From Pseudomonas saliphila (GTDB lineage: Bacteria > Pseudomonadota > Gammaproteobacteria > Pseudomonadales > Pseudomonadaceae), in assembly GCF_008638345.1 (NCBI RefSeq), contig NZ_VTVA01000002.1, forward strand, positions 310,001-374,000: a stretch of 64,000 nt of DNA, read 5' to 3'. This document shows, in pieces, positions 1 to 14,110 of the stretch. The notes below the pieces were generated by a model. The model saw nothing but the letters and a program-made list of their open reading frames with translations. It was not told the origin of the DNA and did no database searches. The position numbers were made by a program, and so were the translations under genes. Each line of letters begins with the position of its first letter. The stretch's first letter is position 1.

Positions 1-108
1 TTCTGTCCGCGCAAGGTCGAGGCAGAGGGGCGAAAGCTGATCATCAACCGGATCGGACGTGTGCGCTTGGAGCGTGCAGTGATAGATGCGCGGTATTGCA
101 CCAGCTGA
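1..108 (+). CDS. possible 3' end of an unidentified plus-strand gene
   Basis: The first frame is open from the window edge to a TGA at 106-108 and encodes 35 residues rich in Arg, Lys and Glu. I do not recognise the protein. It would be convergent with argJ, which stops 50 bp further on. A chance open frame of this length is quite possible in GC-rich DNA, so the call is weak; the sequence left of the window would settle it. Confidence 0.2.
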   Translation, partial: FCPRKVEAEGRKLIINRIGRVRLERAVIDARYCTS

Positions 109-158
109 CAGCAAACGAACATGCAGCGAGGCCCTCGTCTGAGAGCCCCGGTTGGCGT

Positions 159-1376
159 TCAGGTACGGTATTCGGCGTTGATGCGTACATACTCATGCGA
201 CAGGTCGGTGGTCCACAGGGTTTCGCTGACATCTCCCCGGCCCAGTTCGATGCGTATGGTGATTTCAGCCTGAGCCATCACCTTGGCGCCCTGTTCTTCA
301 CGATATTCTTCTGCGCGCCCGCCGTTGCGGGTGATGCAGATATCGTCCAGATAGACATCAATCCTTTCCACATCCAGATCCGGCACGCCAGCGCGCCCCA
401 CCGCAGCAAGAATACGCCCCCAGTTCGGATCGGACGCGAACAAGGCGGTCTTGATCAACGGTGAATGGGCTACTGCGTATCCGACATCCAGACACTCATC
501 GCGATTGCCGCCACCGTTGACCTGAACCGTAACGAACTTGGTCGCGCCCTCACCGTCCCGGACAATCGCCTGGGCCAGTTCCAGCATGATGGATTTGATC
601 GCCTCGGCCAGCACTTGATACTCCGCACCGGCGGTATCGCTGATGGACGACATCGCGGCCTGCCCTGTCGCGATCAACATGCAGCAATCGTTGGTCGAGG
701 TATCGCCATCAATGGTGATTCGGTTGAACGATAGATCAGCGGCTTCGCGCAGCAGGCTTTGCAGTACTGGTCGTGTGATTTTGGCGTCGGTGGCTACGTA
801 CGCAAGCATGGTCGCCATGTTGGGCTTGATCATCCCCGCACCCTTGGAGATACCGGTGATGGTGACGGTTTGCCCGGCAAGCTGCAGTTGCCTGCTTGCG
901 CCCTTGGGCAGGGTGTCGGTGGTCATGATGCCCGAGGCGGCCGCGGCCCAGTTATCCGGGCTCAGATCCTCCAGGGCAGCCGGCAGCGCGCTAATTACCT
1001 TGTCTGCCGGTAACAGTTCACCAATCACCCCGGTGCTGAAGGGCAACACCTGCTCTGGAGCAACCTTCACCAACTCGGCCAAAGCCTCACAGGTCTGCTG
1101 CGCGGCCTGCATGCCAGGTTTGCCCGTTCCGGCATTGGCATTGCCGGTGTTGACCAGCAGATAGCGTGGCGCGGACTGCAGGCGCTGCTTGGCCAGCGTA
1201 ACGGGGGCGGCGCAGAAGGCATTGGTGGTGAACACTCCGGCGATCGTCGAGCCTTCGACTGCTTCCATTACCACTACGTCTTTGCGGCCGGGCTTTTTAA
1301 TGCCTGCCGAGGCGATACCAAGACGAAAACCAGGGACCGGATGAAGGGTCGGGAGCGGGCCGAGTCCGACTGCCAT
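159..1376 (-). CDS. argJ: Bifunctional glutamate N-acetyltransferase / ornithine acetyltransferase ArgJ
   Basis: ArgJ transfers the acetyl group of N-acetylornithine to glutamate (cyclic arginine pathway) and can also make N-acetylglutamate from acetyl-CoA. The 405 residues match the Pseudomonas ArgJ length. The self-cleavage motif KPNMATML is at about 184-191, giving the new N-terminal nucleophile Thr189 of the beta chain; the oxyanion region NTGNANA is at 76-82. The start is the ATG at 1376, giving an N-terminus [10 protein letters not shown] with GGAG about 7 bp upstream; a TTG five codons earlier is less likely. The gene lies downstream of secA, separated by a 333 bp gap with paired hairpins, so it may have its own promoter. 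The cytoplasmic enzyme is a heterotetramer of alpha and beta chains in known members. Confidence 0.97.
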   Translation of the reverse strand: MAVGLGPLPTLHPVPGFRLGIASAGIKKPGRKDVVVMEAVEGSTIAGVFTTNAFCAAPVTLAKQRLQSAPRYLLVNTGNANAGTGKPGMQAAQQTCEALAELVKVAPEQVLPFSTGVIGELLPADKVISALPAALEDLSPDNWAAAASGIMTTDTLPKGASRQLQLAGQTVTITGISKGAGMIKPNMATMLAYVATDAKITRPVLQSLLREAADLSFNRITIDGDTSTNDCCMLIATGQAAMSSISDTAGAEYQVLAEAIKSIMLELAQAIVRDGEGATKFVTVQVNGGGNRDECLDVGYAVAHSPLIKTALFASDPNWGRILAAVGRAGVPDLDVERIDVYLDDICITRNGGRAEEYREEQGAKVMAQAEITIRIELGRGDVSETLWTTDLSHEYVRINAEYRT

Positions 1377-1580
1377 GGGGTGTATCTCCAAGTGGGATGC
1401 AAAGCAGGGATGATACAGCTGAGCGGGTTGTGGCGCATAGAGCGGGTGGTGGATTGTCGCTTGTTAGGGCTTGCTTGGTGGGTATTCTGCGGGGAGTCGT
1501 GCTTGCGGAGATTACCGTTGAGACTGCACGTCAGATGGAGGGCTGGGTTCCATCCCGGCCAAAGTGGCTGCCGGGGACAT

Positions 1581-1608
1581 TGCTGGTCGAGATGGAACTC
1601 GACCTTCC
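1581..1608. repeat. Stem-loop repeat, copy 1
   Basis: A 7-bp inverted repeat, ggtcgag (1585-1591) and ctcgacc (1598-1604), encloses a 6-nt loop. The flanks tgct and ttcc are also shared with copy 2 at 1653-1680, which differs only in the loop. Confidence 0.7.
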
Positions 1609-1624
1609 ATCGTTTGGCTTCATT

Positions 1625-1687
1625 ATGCCCGGGGGTGCGTGCTGGGAACTCTGCTGGTCGAGATTAAACTCGACCTTCCCAGGGCAT
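1625..1687. repeat. Stem-loop repeat, copy 2, inside a larger interrupted palindrome
   Basis: The inner stem ggtcgag/ctcgacc (1656-1662, 1669-1675) is nested in ctgggaa/ttcccag (1642-1648, 1676-1682). An alternative outer pairing, atgccc/gggcat (1625-1630, 1682-1687), competes with the latter for one base. The nested pairing suggests an RNA or cruciform structure, perhaps a secA 3' end without a U tract. Confidence 0.6.
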
Positions 1688-1709
1688 GCAGCGACTTAGA
1701 CGGATCGGT

Positions 1710-4445
<2,736 letters not shown>

Positions 4446-4518
4446 AGTCGACTTCGATATCCGTTTGATGGTTGGCGGGTCCAAATCAATCCGACTTGGC
4501 CGTTGCCGGGGATCTGGC

Positions 4519-4547
4519 ATTCTACTCTGAATCCGACGAGACAATAA
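4519..4547 (-). promoter_or_regulatory. Candidate sigma-70 promoter for secA
   Basis: Minus strand: -35 TTATTG (4542-4547), 17-bp spacer, -10 TAGAAT (4519-4524), about 75 bp upstream of the secA ATG. The -10 is good and the -35 mediocre. Predicted by eye only. Confidence 0.4.
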
Positions 4548-4637
4548 ACTGCGGGGACTTCGGCTCCAGCATCCTGCGAATTGGCAGCTGCAACATCGCT
4601 ATGCAGCCTACCACGATCAACAAACAGGTAGCGGAAG

Positions 4638-4684
4638 GAGCGCAGGTTTTGCGCGCTACACGCGGGCCCGTCTAGTGGGCCCGC
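4638..4684. terminator. Hairpin downstream of the M23 peptidase gene, next to a REP-like fragment
   Basis: A perfect 8-bp stem gcgggccc/gggcccgc (4662-4669, 4677-4684) with a 7-nt loop lies 38 bp after the peptidase stop codon. No U tract follows on the minus strand. Directly beyond it is GTGTAGCGCGC, then AAAACCTGCGCT, a diverged relative of the hairpin repeats at 52154 and 52265. Confidence 0.5.
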
Positions 4685-4722
4685 TGCAAGCAGGTATTGC
4701 GGGGATCGACAGGCGCTCAGCG

Positions 4723-5643
4723 TTACTTGAGCGCAATATGACGCGCCGGATTAACAGCTCGACCGTTGCTGTAAATTTCAAGATGCAGATGCGGGCCGGT
4801 AGAGCGCCCGGTTGAGCCGACCAGGGCAATGACTTCGCCCTTCTTGACCAGATCACCCTTCACCACTTCAAGTTTGTGCGCATGGGCGTATCGGCTCTTC
4901 AGACCACTGCCGTGGGTGACCTCGACCATATTGCCATAGGCGCCGTTGCGCCCGGAGAAAGTCACGACGCCAGCACCGACTGCATGGATGGGCGTGCCGC
5001 GGGGTGCGGCGAAATCGAGACCGGAGTGATGCGACATGTGACCGCTGATAGGGTCGGTACGCCGACCGAAGCCGGAGGAGATATAGCCTTCCTGCACTGG
5101 CATGAAATCGAGCAACGCATTGGCATCGGTCTCGCGGTTCAGTACCAGCTCCTCGAGCAGTCGCAGCTGCTGGGTACGATTGTCGATGCGTTCAGCCAGC
5201 TGATCAATGACCGACTGCACATCGGGGCCTTCGTATCGCATGCTGTCCTTGCGCAACTCCGGACCACCCATGCCAGGGTCTGTATTGAAATCGAACTCAC
5301 CGTCGGACATGTCGACCAACTCGGTCAGCCGCTCACCCAAGGCATCCAGACGGGTAAGCCGCGTCTGCAAGCGGCCCAGCTGCTGGGTCATCCGTTCGAG
5401 CTGTGCCTGAGATTCCTCGGATGAGGTGTCTGCCTGATATTCTTCCAGGGTGTCGCGCCACAACTGATCGTAGTCGGCCACCTGGGCGGAAAGAGGAGTT
5501 CTGGCGTCGATCGCTTGCCAGGTCAATACGGCTGCAGCGGCGGGCATTGCCAGGATGATCAACGCTGCAAGGATCACCCAGGGAGTGCTTAAAGTGAGCG
5601 CCCTGGCGGAGCCGTGGCGGTCAGTAAGTATAATAATGTTCAC
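4723..5643 (-). CDS. Membrane-anchored M23 family metallopeptidase (LytM domain)
   Basis: This is a predicted murein endopeptidase or amidase activator. The 306 residues have a short cytoplasmic N-terminus, one transmembrane segment at about 22-45, a coiled-coil-like Gln/Leu/Arg-rich stretch at about 85-175, and a C-terminal LytM domain from about 190. The zinc and catalytic motifs are complete: HSGLD, YAHAHK and GPHLHLE. They suggest an active enzyme, unlike degenerate EnvC/NlpD activators. The GTG start at 5643 has GGGGA 7 bp upstream and gives MNIIILTDRHG; a TTG six codons earlier is the alternative. The gene diverges from dciA, as for the peptidase next to secA in P. aeruginosa. The cleaved bond cannot be inferred. 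Confidence 0.9.
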   Translation of the reverse strand: MNIIILTDRHGSARALTLSTPWVILAALIILAMPAAAAVLTWQAIDARTPLSAQVADYDQLWRDTLEEYQADTSSEESQAQLERMTQQLGRLQTRLTRLDALGERLTELVDMSDGEFDFNTDPGMGGPELRKDSMRYEGPDVQSVIDQLAERIDNRTQQLRLLEELVLNRETDANALLDFMPVQEGYISSGFGRRTDPISGHMSHHSGLDFAAPRGTPIHAVGAGVVTFSGRNGAYGNMVEVTHGSGLKSRYAHAHKLEVVKGDLVKKGEVIALVGSTGRSTGPHLHLEIYSNGRAVNPARHIALK

Positions 5644-5720
5644 GTCATGATCCCCAAACAACTGGCTTCGCCATTCTGATAGGATGCCGGTTGCTCAATA
5701 ACTCCGGTTCGCACTCTCTC

Positions 5721-6173
5721 ATGGCCTTTACTCCGCTGGATGCTCGCCAACCTGGTGACTTGATACGCACCCATTCGACCCTCAAGGGCCTTTTCGCAAA
5801 GGCTCGAGCAGTTGAGCGCCTGCAGATACTGCTGGAAACGGTCATGGAACCGGCTGCGCGTGAGCATTGCCGTGTCGCATCCTTGCGTGATGGTGTTCTC
5901 CGGCTGGTGGTCACGGACAGCCATTGGGCGACCCGCATGCGCTACCAGCAAAAACGCCTGGTACGCCAGTTACAGGCGTACACAGAGTTCGCAACCTTAA
6001 CGAAAATACATTGTAAGGTTCAACCGCCATTGGTCAAAAAAGCACCACCAGTTCGCAAAATGAGGCATTCACAAGTCGCTGCCGCCAGCCTGCGTGAAAC
6101 AGCGGTCCAGATTGAAGACCCCTCTCTCAAAGCGGCGCTTGAGCGGCTGGCGAAGCACCACGAAGGCAACTGA
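5721..6173 (+). CDS. dciA: DciA-type replicative helicase loader/operator (DUF721)
   Basis: DciA proteins assist loading of the replicative helicase DnaB in bacteria that lack DnaC. The 150 residues show the DUF721 pattern at about 15-95 (LLETVMEPAAREHC, followed by LRLVVTDSHWATRMRY) and a basic, poorly ordered tail ending in a short helical segment. It is the only plus-strand gene in the first 25 kb, diverging from the M23 gene and convergent with lpxC, the same arrangement as in P. aeruginosa. The start is uncertain: ATG 5721 gives MAFTPLDARQPG, but a TTG at 5691 has AGGA 6 bp upstream and would add ten residues. Confidence 0.85.
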   Translation: MAFTPLDARQPGDLIRTHSTLKGLFAKARAVERLQILLETVMEPAAREHCRVASLRDGVLRLVVTDSHWATRMRYQQKRLVRQLQAYTEFATLTKIHCKVQPPLVKKAPPVRKMRHSQVAAASLRETAVQIEDPSLKAALERLAKHHEGN

Positions 6174-6255
6174 CCGGGCATTTGCTCTCAGCTGTCTGAG
6201 CAGGCGAGGTGCGTTTAGTTCAACCTTATGTGAGTCAGTTACCAATCAGTACGGC

Positions 6256-6281
6256 AAAAAAAACGGCCACCGAAGTGACCG
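6256..6281 (-). terminator. Rho-independent terminator of lpxC (end of the dcw cluster)
   Basis: On the minus strand a 7-bp stem CGGTCAC/GTGGCCG (one G-U pair) is capped by a UUCG tetraloop and followed by eight U (6256-6263). It lies 20 bp past the lpxC stop and is a textbook intrinsic terminator. Confidence 0.92.
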
Positions 6282-6301
6282 CAGAAACGAAACGAAACGG
6301 T

Positions 6302-7213
6302 TTAGACCGCAGCCGCCGGGCGCATAAAGGAGATGGGCGCTGTACCGGCGTCTTCGAAAGTCACTATTTCCCACGCATCCTTGGTAGCAAGCAGAGAACG
6401 AAGCAGCTTGTTATTCAGGGCATGTCCAGATTTGAATCCTCGGAACTCACCAATCAGGCTTTTGCCCAGTAGATACAGATCGCCAATGGCGTCCAGTATC
6501 TTGTGTTTTACGAACTCGTCCTCATAGCGCAGGCCGTCTTCATTCAACACTCGGTATTCATCCACCACGATGGCGTTATCCACGCTGCCACCGAGCGCCA
6601 GATTCTGTGAACGCAGATATTCAATGTCGCGCATGAACCCGAAGGTCCGCGCACGGCTGACTTCCTTTACAAAGGAAGTACTGGAGAAATCCACGCTGGC
6701 GAATTGGCTGCGACCGCGAAATACCGGATGATCGAAGTCGATGCCGAATGCCACTTTGAATCCCTCGAAGGGAACAAAGGTGGCTGTCTTGCCATCTTCT
6801 TCCACCGTCACTTCACGCTTGATGCGGATGAACTGCTTCGCCGCGTCCTGCTCCTCGATCCCTGCCGATTGAATCAGAAATACGAATGGGCCGGCGCTAC
6901 CGTCCATGATCGGCACTTCCGGTGCGCTGAGTTCAACGTAAGCGTTGTCGATGCCCAGGCCCGCCATGGCGGACAGCAGATGCTCGACCGTGTCGACCTT
7001 GGCACCATCCTTTATCAGGGTGGTGGACATGGTGGTCTCACCTACGAACTCGGCACGCGCGGGAATCTCGACCACAGGGTCGAGATCCACTCGGCAGAAC
7101 AAAATTCCGGTATCCACTGGCGCGGGTTTCAGCGTGAGATACACCTTCTCACCCGAATGCAGACCAACACCAGTGGCCCGGATGATGTTCTTCAGTGTGC
7201 GTTGCTTAATCAT
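6302..7213 (-). CDS. lpxC: UDP-3-O-acyl-N-acetylglucosamine deacetylase LpxC
   Basis: LpxC catalyses the first committed step of lipid A synthesis, a zinc-dependent deacetylation in the cytoplasm. The 303 residues equal the P. aeruginosa length. Zinc ligands are His78 (VEHLL), His237 and Asp241 ([10 protein letters not shown]), and the catalytic His264 lies in SGHALNN. It is the last gene of the dcw cluster, 115 bp after ftsZ, with its own putative promoter (7261-7288) and a strong terminator. In enterobacteria the amount of LpxC is set by FtsH proteolysis through the C-terminus; whether this tail (MRPAAAV) is a degron here cannot be told. Confidence 0.98.
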   Translation of the reverse strand: MIKQRTLKNIIRATGVGLHSGEKVYLTLKPAPVDTGILFCRVDLDPVVEIPARAEFVGETTMSTTLIKDGAKVDTVEHLLSAMAGLGIDNAYVELSAPEVPIMDGSAGPFVFLIQSAGIEEQDAAKQFIRIKREVTVEEDGKTATFVPFEGFKVAFGIDFDHPVFRGRSQFASVDFSSTSFVKEVSRARTFGFMRDIEYLRSQNLALGGSVDNAIVVDEYRVLNEDGLRYEDEFVKHKILDAIGDLYLLGKSLIGEFRGFKSGHALNNKLLRSLLATKDAWEIVTFEDAGTAPISFMRPAAAV

Positions 7214-7260
7214 GTACGGGTTCCGCTTAGTTGCGAATAGTTTTCAACAAGTCGGCGTGC

Positions 7261-7288
7261 ATCATAGCAAAACACGCCATTGTTGAAT
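7261..7288 (-). promoter_or_regulatory. Candidate promoter for lpxC
   Basis: Minus strand: -35 ATTCAA (7283-7288), 16-bp spacer, -10 TATGAT (7261-7266), about 48 bp upstream of lpxC in the ftsZ-lpxC gap. Predicted by eye. Confidence 0.4.
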
Positions 7289-7328
7289 ACTGATCAGACC
7301 TATACGAGCGATTGACAGAGTCTATCCC

Positions 7329-8498
7329 TCAGTCTGCCTGCCTGCGCAAGAACGCAGGAATATCCAGATAATCCAGATCTTCCGCCGGCTGGCTCAGACG
7401 CGCGGCCGCAGCGTTGCCGCCTACAGTCGGGTTGCGCATGACGGTAGGACGATCAAGTTCATTATAGTTAGGCGTGGAGCCTTCAGCATGACGGTGGCGC
7501 GGAGCAGGCGTGTTATCTACGACCTTGACCGGCTTCTCGATGCGCGGACCCAGACCTGTTGCCACGACAGTCACACGCAGTTCATCGCGCAGCTCAGGAT
7601 CAATGACGGTACCTACGACCACTGTAGCCGTCTCTGAGGCGAACTCTTCGACAGTGCTACCAACTTCAGAGAACTCACCGAGCGACAGATCCGGGCCAGC
7701 AGTGATGTTGACCAGAATGCCGCGTGCGCCCATCAGGTTGACGTCTTCCAGCAGCGGACTGCGGATAGCCGCTTCAGCTGCTTCGCGTGCACGATTCGGC
7801 CCGCTTGCATGACCGGTGCCCATCATCGCCATGCCCATCTCGCTCATGACGGTCTTCACGTCAGCGAAGTCGACGTTGATCATACCTGGACGCATGATGA
7901 GGTCAGCGATGCCCTGTACGGCGCCGAGCAGCACGTCATTTGCCTTGCTGAAAGCAGCCAGCAGACTGGCGTCTTTACCCAGTACGGTGAGCAGCTTCTC
8001 GTTGGGAATGGTGATCAACGAGTCAACATGCAGGCTCAGCTCGCGGATGCCCTCTTCGGCAATCTGCATGCGTTTGCGGCCTTCGAACGGGAAGGGTTTG
8101 GTTACTACCGCAACCGTCAGAATGCCCATTTCACGGGCCACTTCTGCAACGATCGGCGCAGCACCAGTACCTGTGCCGCCGCCCATGCCAGCAGTGATGA
8201 AGACCATATCCGCGCCCTGCAGCACCTCAGCAATGCGCTCACGGTCTTCGATGGCGGCTTCACGACCGATCAAAGGATTGGCGCCAGCGCCCAGTCCCTT
8301 GGTGACTTCGGAGCCCAGTTGCAGAACGGTACGCGCGCTGATGTTTTTCAACGCCTGCGCATCGGTGTTGGCGCAGATAAAGTCCACGCCTTCGACGTTG
8401 TTGATGACCATGTGCTGGAGCGCATTACCACCGCCGCCACCGACACCCACTACTTTTATGACTGCGTTTTGAGGAACGTTATCAATTAATTCAAACAT
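7329..8498 (-). CDS. ftsZ: Cell division GTPase FtsZ
   Basis: FtsZ is the tubulin-like GTPase that polymerises into the Z ring and recruits the divisome. The 389 residues include the glycine-rich loop VGVGGGGGNA (17-26), tubulin signature GGGTGTG (106-112), a disordered linker from about 320, and the conserved C-terminal peptide DYLDIPAFLRRQAD that binds FtsA and ZipA. A strong AGGAGA ribosome site precedes the ATG. It follows ftsA by 60 bp and precedes lpxC. Confidence 0.99.
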   Translation of the reverse strand: MFELIDNVPQNAVIKVVGVGGGGGNALQHMVINNVEGVDFICANTDAQALKNISARTVLQLGSEVTKGLGAGANPLIGREAAIEDRERIAEVLQGADMVFITAGMGGGTGTGAAPIVAEVAREMGILTVAVVTKPFPFEGRKRMQIAEEGIRELSLHVDSLITIPNEKLLTVLGKDASLLAAFSKANDVLLGAVQGIADLIMRPGMINVDFADVKTVMSEMGMAMMGTGHASGPNRAREAAEAAIRSPLLEDVNLMGARGILVNITAGPDLSLGEFSEVGSTVEEFASETATVVVGTVIDPELRDELRVTVVATGLGPRIEKPVKVVDNTPAPRHRHAEGSTPNYNELDRPTVMRNPTVGGNAAAARLSQPAEDLDYLDIPAFLRRQAD

Positions 8499-8558
8499 GG
8501 TTCCATCTCCTGAGTTTTCAACTCGTTTCGTTATTTCGGCCCGCTCAAGCGGGTCTGT

Positions 8559-9788
8559 TTAAAAATTGCCCTGGAACCACTTCTTCATGCGTCCCAACGG
8601 CGATGTTTTGCCCTGCTCCGGGCTATTGCTACCTTGCTCGTGGTGCTTGATGCCGTAGTGCAACAAGCCGACCCCGGTTGAATAAATGGGGTTACGGACC
8701 ACATCAGTCAGTCCCTTGAATTCCTGTGGTACGCCAAGGCGTACCGGCATGTGGAATATCTCTTCTGCCAATTCCACGGCGCCTTCCATTTTTGCTGTCC
8801 CGCCGGTCAGAACGATGCCCGCGGGGACCATGTCTTCGAATCCTGAGCGTCGCAGTTCAGCCTGAATCAGGGTGAACAGCTCGTCGTAGCGGGGCTCGAC
8901 CACTTCGGCCAGGGCCTGGCGAGACAGGTCCCGTGGCGGCCGCTCGCCGACACTCGGTACCTTGATGGTCTCTTCCGGGCCGGCCAGTTTGGCCAGCGCA
9001 CACGCATAGCGGATTTTGATTTCTTCTGCGTACTGCGTGGGTGTACGCAGCGCCATCGCAATATCATTGGTGACCTGATCACCGGCAATCGGGATAACCG
9101 CCGTATGCCGGATTGCACCTTCGGTGAAGATGGCGATATCCGTGGTGCCACCGCCGATGTCGACCATGCAGACGCCCAGCTCCTTCTCGTCCTCGGTGAG
9201 CACGGCGTAGCTGGAGGCGAGCTGCTCGAGGATCACGTCCTCTACTTCCAGACCGCAGCGGCGGATGCACTTCTCGATGTTCTGCACTGCATTGAGCGCG
9301 CAGGTCACCAGATGCACCTTGGCTTCCAGGCGCACGCCGGACATGCCCAGCGGCTCGCGCACGCCTTCCTGGTTGTCGATCACGTATTCCTGCGGAAGAA
9401 TGTGCAAGACCTTCTGATCCGCCGGTATCGCGACCGCCTGGCCTGCATCCAGTACGCGCTCGATGTCGGCTTTGACCACTTCCCGGTCGCGGATGGCGAC
9501 GATGCCATGCGAGTTGAGGCTGCGAATGTGATTGCCAGCCAACCCCGCAAACACCGAATGAATCTGGCAGCCCGCCATCAGCTCCGCTTCTTCTATAGCG
9601 CGCTGGATCGACTGCACGGTGGATTCGATATTGACCACCACGCCCTTTTTCAGGCCTCGGGAGGGATGAGAGCCGATACCGACGATTTCTAGTTCGCCGT
9701 CCGCGCCAATCTCACCGACAAGTGCAACCACCTTGGAGGTGCCAATATCGAGCCCGACTATCATCCTGGTACCCTGCTTGCTAGCCAT
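8559..9788 (-). CDS. ftsA: Cell division protein FtsA
   Basis: FtsA is the actin-like ATPase that ties FtsZ filaments to the inner membrane. The 409 residues start MASKQGTRMIVGLDIGTSKV, with phosphate-1 motif DIGTSK, the SHS2/1C region near 80-170, phosphate-2 motif DIGGGTTD, and a C-terminal amphipathic helix (MKKWFQGNF) for membrane binding. The ATG at 9788 was chosen by family N-terminus; nine extra upstream codons overlap ftsQ. The gap from the ftsQ stop is 10 bp, so translation is probably linked. Confidence 0.98.
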   Translation of the reverse strand: MASKQGTRMIVGLDIGTSKVVALVGEIGADGELEIVGIGSHPSRGLKKGVVVNIESTVQSIQRAIEEAELMAGCQIHSVFAGLAGNHIRSLNSHGIVAIRDREVVKADIERVLDAGQAVAIPADQKVLHILPQEYVIDNQEGVREPLGMSGVRLEAKVHLVTCALNAVQNIEKCIRRCGLEVEDVILEQLASSYAVLTEDEKELGVCMVDIGGGTTDIAIFTEGAIRHTAVIPIAGDQVTNDIAMALRTPTQYAEEIKIRYACALAKLAGPEETIKVPSVGERPPRDLSRQALAEVVEPRYDELFTLIQAELRRSGFEDMVPAGIVLTGGTAKMEGAVELAEEIFHMPVRLGVPQEFKGLTDVVRNPIYSTGVGLLHYGIKHHEQGSNSPEQGKTSPLGRMKKWFQGNF

Positions 9789-9798
9789 AATCTTTCGG

Positions 9799-10665
9799 TT
9801 ACTCTCCCGTTTCATCTTGAGCAGCCGGCTCGTGCCAGGCTACTGCCATGCTGTTGCTGTAGCGCAGATCAACCCGCGCTATCTGATCCCGCCGCTCTGA
9901 CAACACGAGCTGGTCTATGGTCAGAAATCGCTTCATTTTTTCGACTACGTCTTCGCGTCCGAGCAGTATCTGGATGCCGTCACGGGTGGTCATGAACCAG
10001 CTGCCGCGCTCGCGTAGTTCCAGTTCCGCCACACCATGGCCGTAGGGCCGTAGCAGACGGTTGAACTGCTGATAATTCTGCATAACGCGGCGCTTGGCGC
10101 GTTCCGGCCCGGTGAGCCTCGGCAGCTCCTCGAAGCTGTCGATGTGCTCAGGCGAAAACGCTTCCCCTGCATTGTTCAACAGTGCGGTATCGCCCCATCG
10201 GGCAACCGGCAGTTGCTCATCCAGGTTGACCACCAATCGGTCAGGCCACACCCGCTTGACCGATGCCCCCGCGACCCACGACATGGCGTTCAGCTCGGCA
10301 CTCAGACCGTCGATATCAATGCCGAGAAAGCTCTCGTCCAGATAAGGCTGAATAACGTCCTGCACCGCATCACGGTCGATGTATTGCAGGTCGCCTTCAA
10401 CGCTGATGACGCTGATCGGTCGGTCAGCCTGGGGCATCAGCTGCGTGCCCAGCACGTACAAACCGCCCGCCAGCAACAGCAGCAATACCGGCCACATCAA
10501 TTGCTGGATGCGATCGCCCATGCCCTTGATCCTGGGCAGACGCAAACTCAGCAGCGACCAGTTACGGGGCGCCGGTGGCACCACGCGCACAGCGCCTCGG
10601 GCTGGCGACTGACGCCGCCCCGGAGACTTGCTTGCACGGTGATCACGCACCATCAACCCCAACAT
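9799..10665 (-). CDS. ftsQ: Cell division protein FtsQ
   Basis: FtsQ is the bitopic divisome protein that bridges early and late division proteins through FtsL and FtsB. The 288 residues have a basic cytoplasmic tail of about 50, one transmembrane helix (about 57-75), a POTRA domain opening with ISVISVEGDLQYID, and a beta domain to the end. It starts 10 bp after ddlB. A second ATG four codons in is possible. Cytoplasmic tail and periplasmic domain are both of normal length. Confidence 0.96.
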   Translation of the reverse strand: MLGLMVRDHRASKSPGRRQSPARGAVRVVPPAPRNWSLLSLRLPRIKGMGDRIQQLMWPVLLLLLAGGLYVLGTQLMPQADRPISVISVEGDLQYIDRDAVQDVIQPYLDESFLGIDIDGLSAELNAMSWVAGASVKRVWPDRLVVNLDEQLPVARWGDTALLNNAGEAFSPEHIDSFEELPRLTGPERAKRRVMQNYQQFNRLLRPYGHGVAELELRERGSWFMTTRDGIQILLGREDVVEKMKRFLTIDQLVLSERRDQIARVDLRYSNSMAVAWHEPAAQDETGE

Positions 10666-10675
10666 GATCGAGCCC

Positions 10676-13039
<2,364 letters not shown>

Positions 13040-13047
<8 letters not shown>

Positions 13048-14110
13048 GGGCGACCTCCAGGCAGGCGTTGATCACGTCGGCGGTGGCGTTGGGTGCGGCC
13101 TGGTTACGGGCATTGTCTGCCATCTGTTGCAAAATCTCCGGATTGGTAAAGAGGTATTTCAGGCGTTCAGCCAGTAATTCCTTGGTCAGCGTTGCCTGGG
13201 GCAGCAGCTCGGCCGCGCCATGGTCAGCCAGGAAGCGCGCATTCGCGCTCTGATGATCATCAATCGCGTGCGGCAGTGGCACCAACAGCGAGGGCCTGCC
13301 CGCCGCAGCAAGTTCGCAGACCGTCAGCGCGCCGGACCGGCACACCACCAGATCAGCCCAGGCGTAGGCCGCTGCCATATCAGCGATAAAGGGTTCGACC
13401 TTTGCCTCAACGCCAGCGTCCTTGTAGGTCTCGCTTGTGAGTTCAATGTGCAACTTGCCGCACTGATGCCAGATTTCCGGGCGTGTGGTTGCATCCAGCG
13501 TGCCCAGTGCCTCAGGCAACATGCGATTCAGCGGCAGCGCGCCGAGACTGCCGCCCAGGACCAGCAAACGCGGGCGGCGCTGGCCGTCCCAGCTCATAGC
13601 CGGTACCTGGAAAATCTCGTCACGTACCGGGTTACCGGTACTGCGGCGCTTGCTGTCATTAGCAAAACTGCCGGGGAAACCTTCGCAGCGGCGTGCGGCA
13701 ATGGTCGCCAGCAAGCGATTGGCGGTGCCCACCACTGCGTTCTGCTCGTGAATGATCAGCGGGATGCGCTTCATCCAGGCAGCCAATCCACCGGGACCGG
13801 TCACATAGCCACCGGCGCCCAGCACGAAAGCCGGCTGCACCGTACGAATCACCTGGAGTGACTGACGCAGCGCGCGAGTCAGACTCAGCGGCGCTTTCAA
13901 CAGGTCCGCCTTGCTCTTGCCGCGCAGGCCTTGGATATCGATGTAGTGAATCGGGAAGTCCGCCGCTGGCACCAGCTCACTTTCGATGCCCCTGCGGGTA
14001 CCCAGCCAATGCACGTCGTAGCCCTGGTCGCGTAACAAACGGGCGCACGCTAAAGCCGGGAACACGTGTCCTCCGGTACCGCCAGCCATGACCAGCACGC
14101 TATTTTTCAT
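13040..14110 (-). CDS. murG: Lipid II-forming GlcNAc transferase MurG
   Basis: MurG transfers GlcNAc from UDP-GlcNAc to lipid I on the inner face of the membrane, giving lipid II. The 356 residues carry the N-terminal glycine loop [10 protein letters not shown] (9-18), the second glycine-rich loop [10 protein letters not shown], and the sugar-nucleotide site LGGSLGA plus HAIDDHQ in the C-terminal GT-B domain. It overlaps ftsW by 11 bp and murC by 8 bp, so it lies inside a tightly coupled translational unit. Confidence 0.98.

Larger units (their letters stand above)
1377..1709. other. 333 bp secA-argJ intergenic region with duplicated stem-loops
   Basis: No credible gene is seen here. The stretch holds two near-copies of a small stem-loop element (see the repeat entries at 1581-1608 and 1625-1687). 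No consensus promoter for argJ stood out to me, and no U-rich terminator follows secA. Confidence 0.6.
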
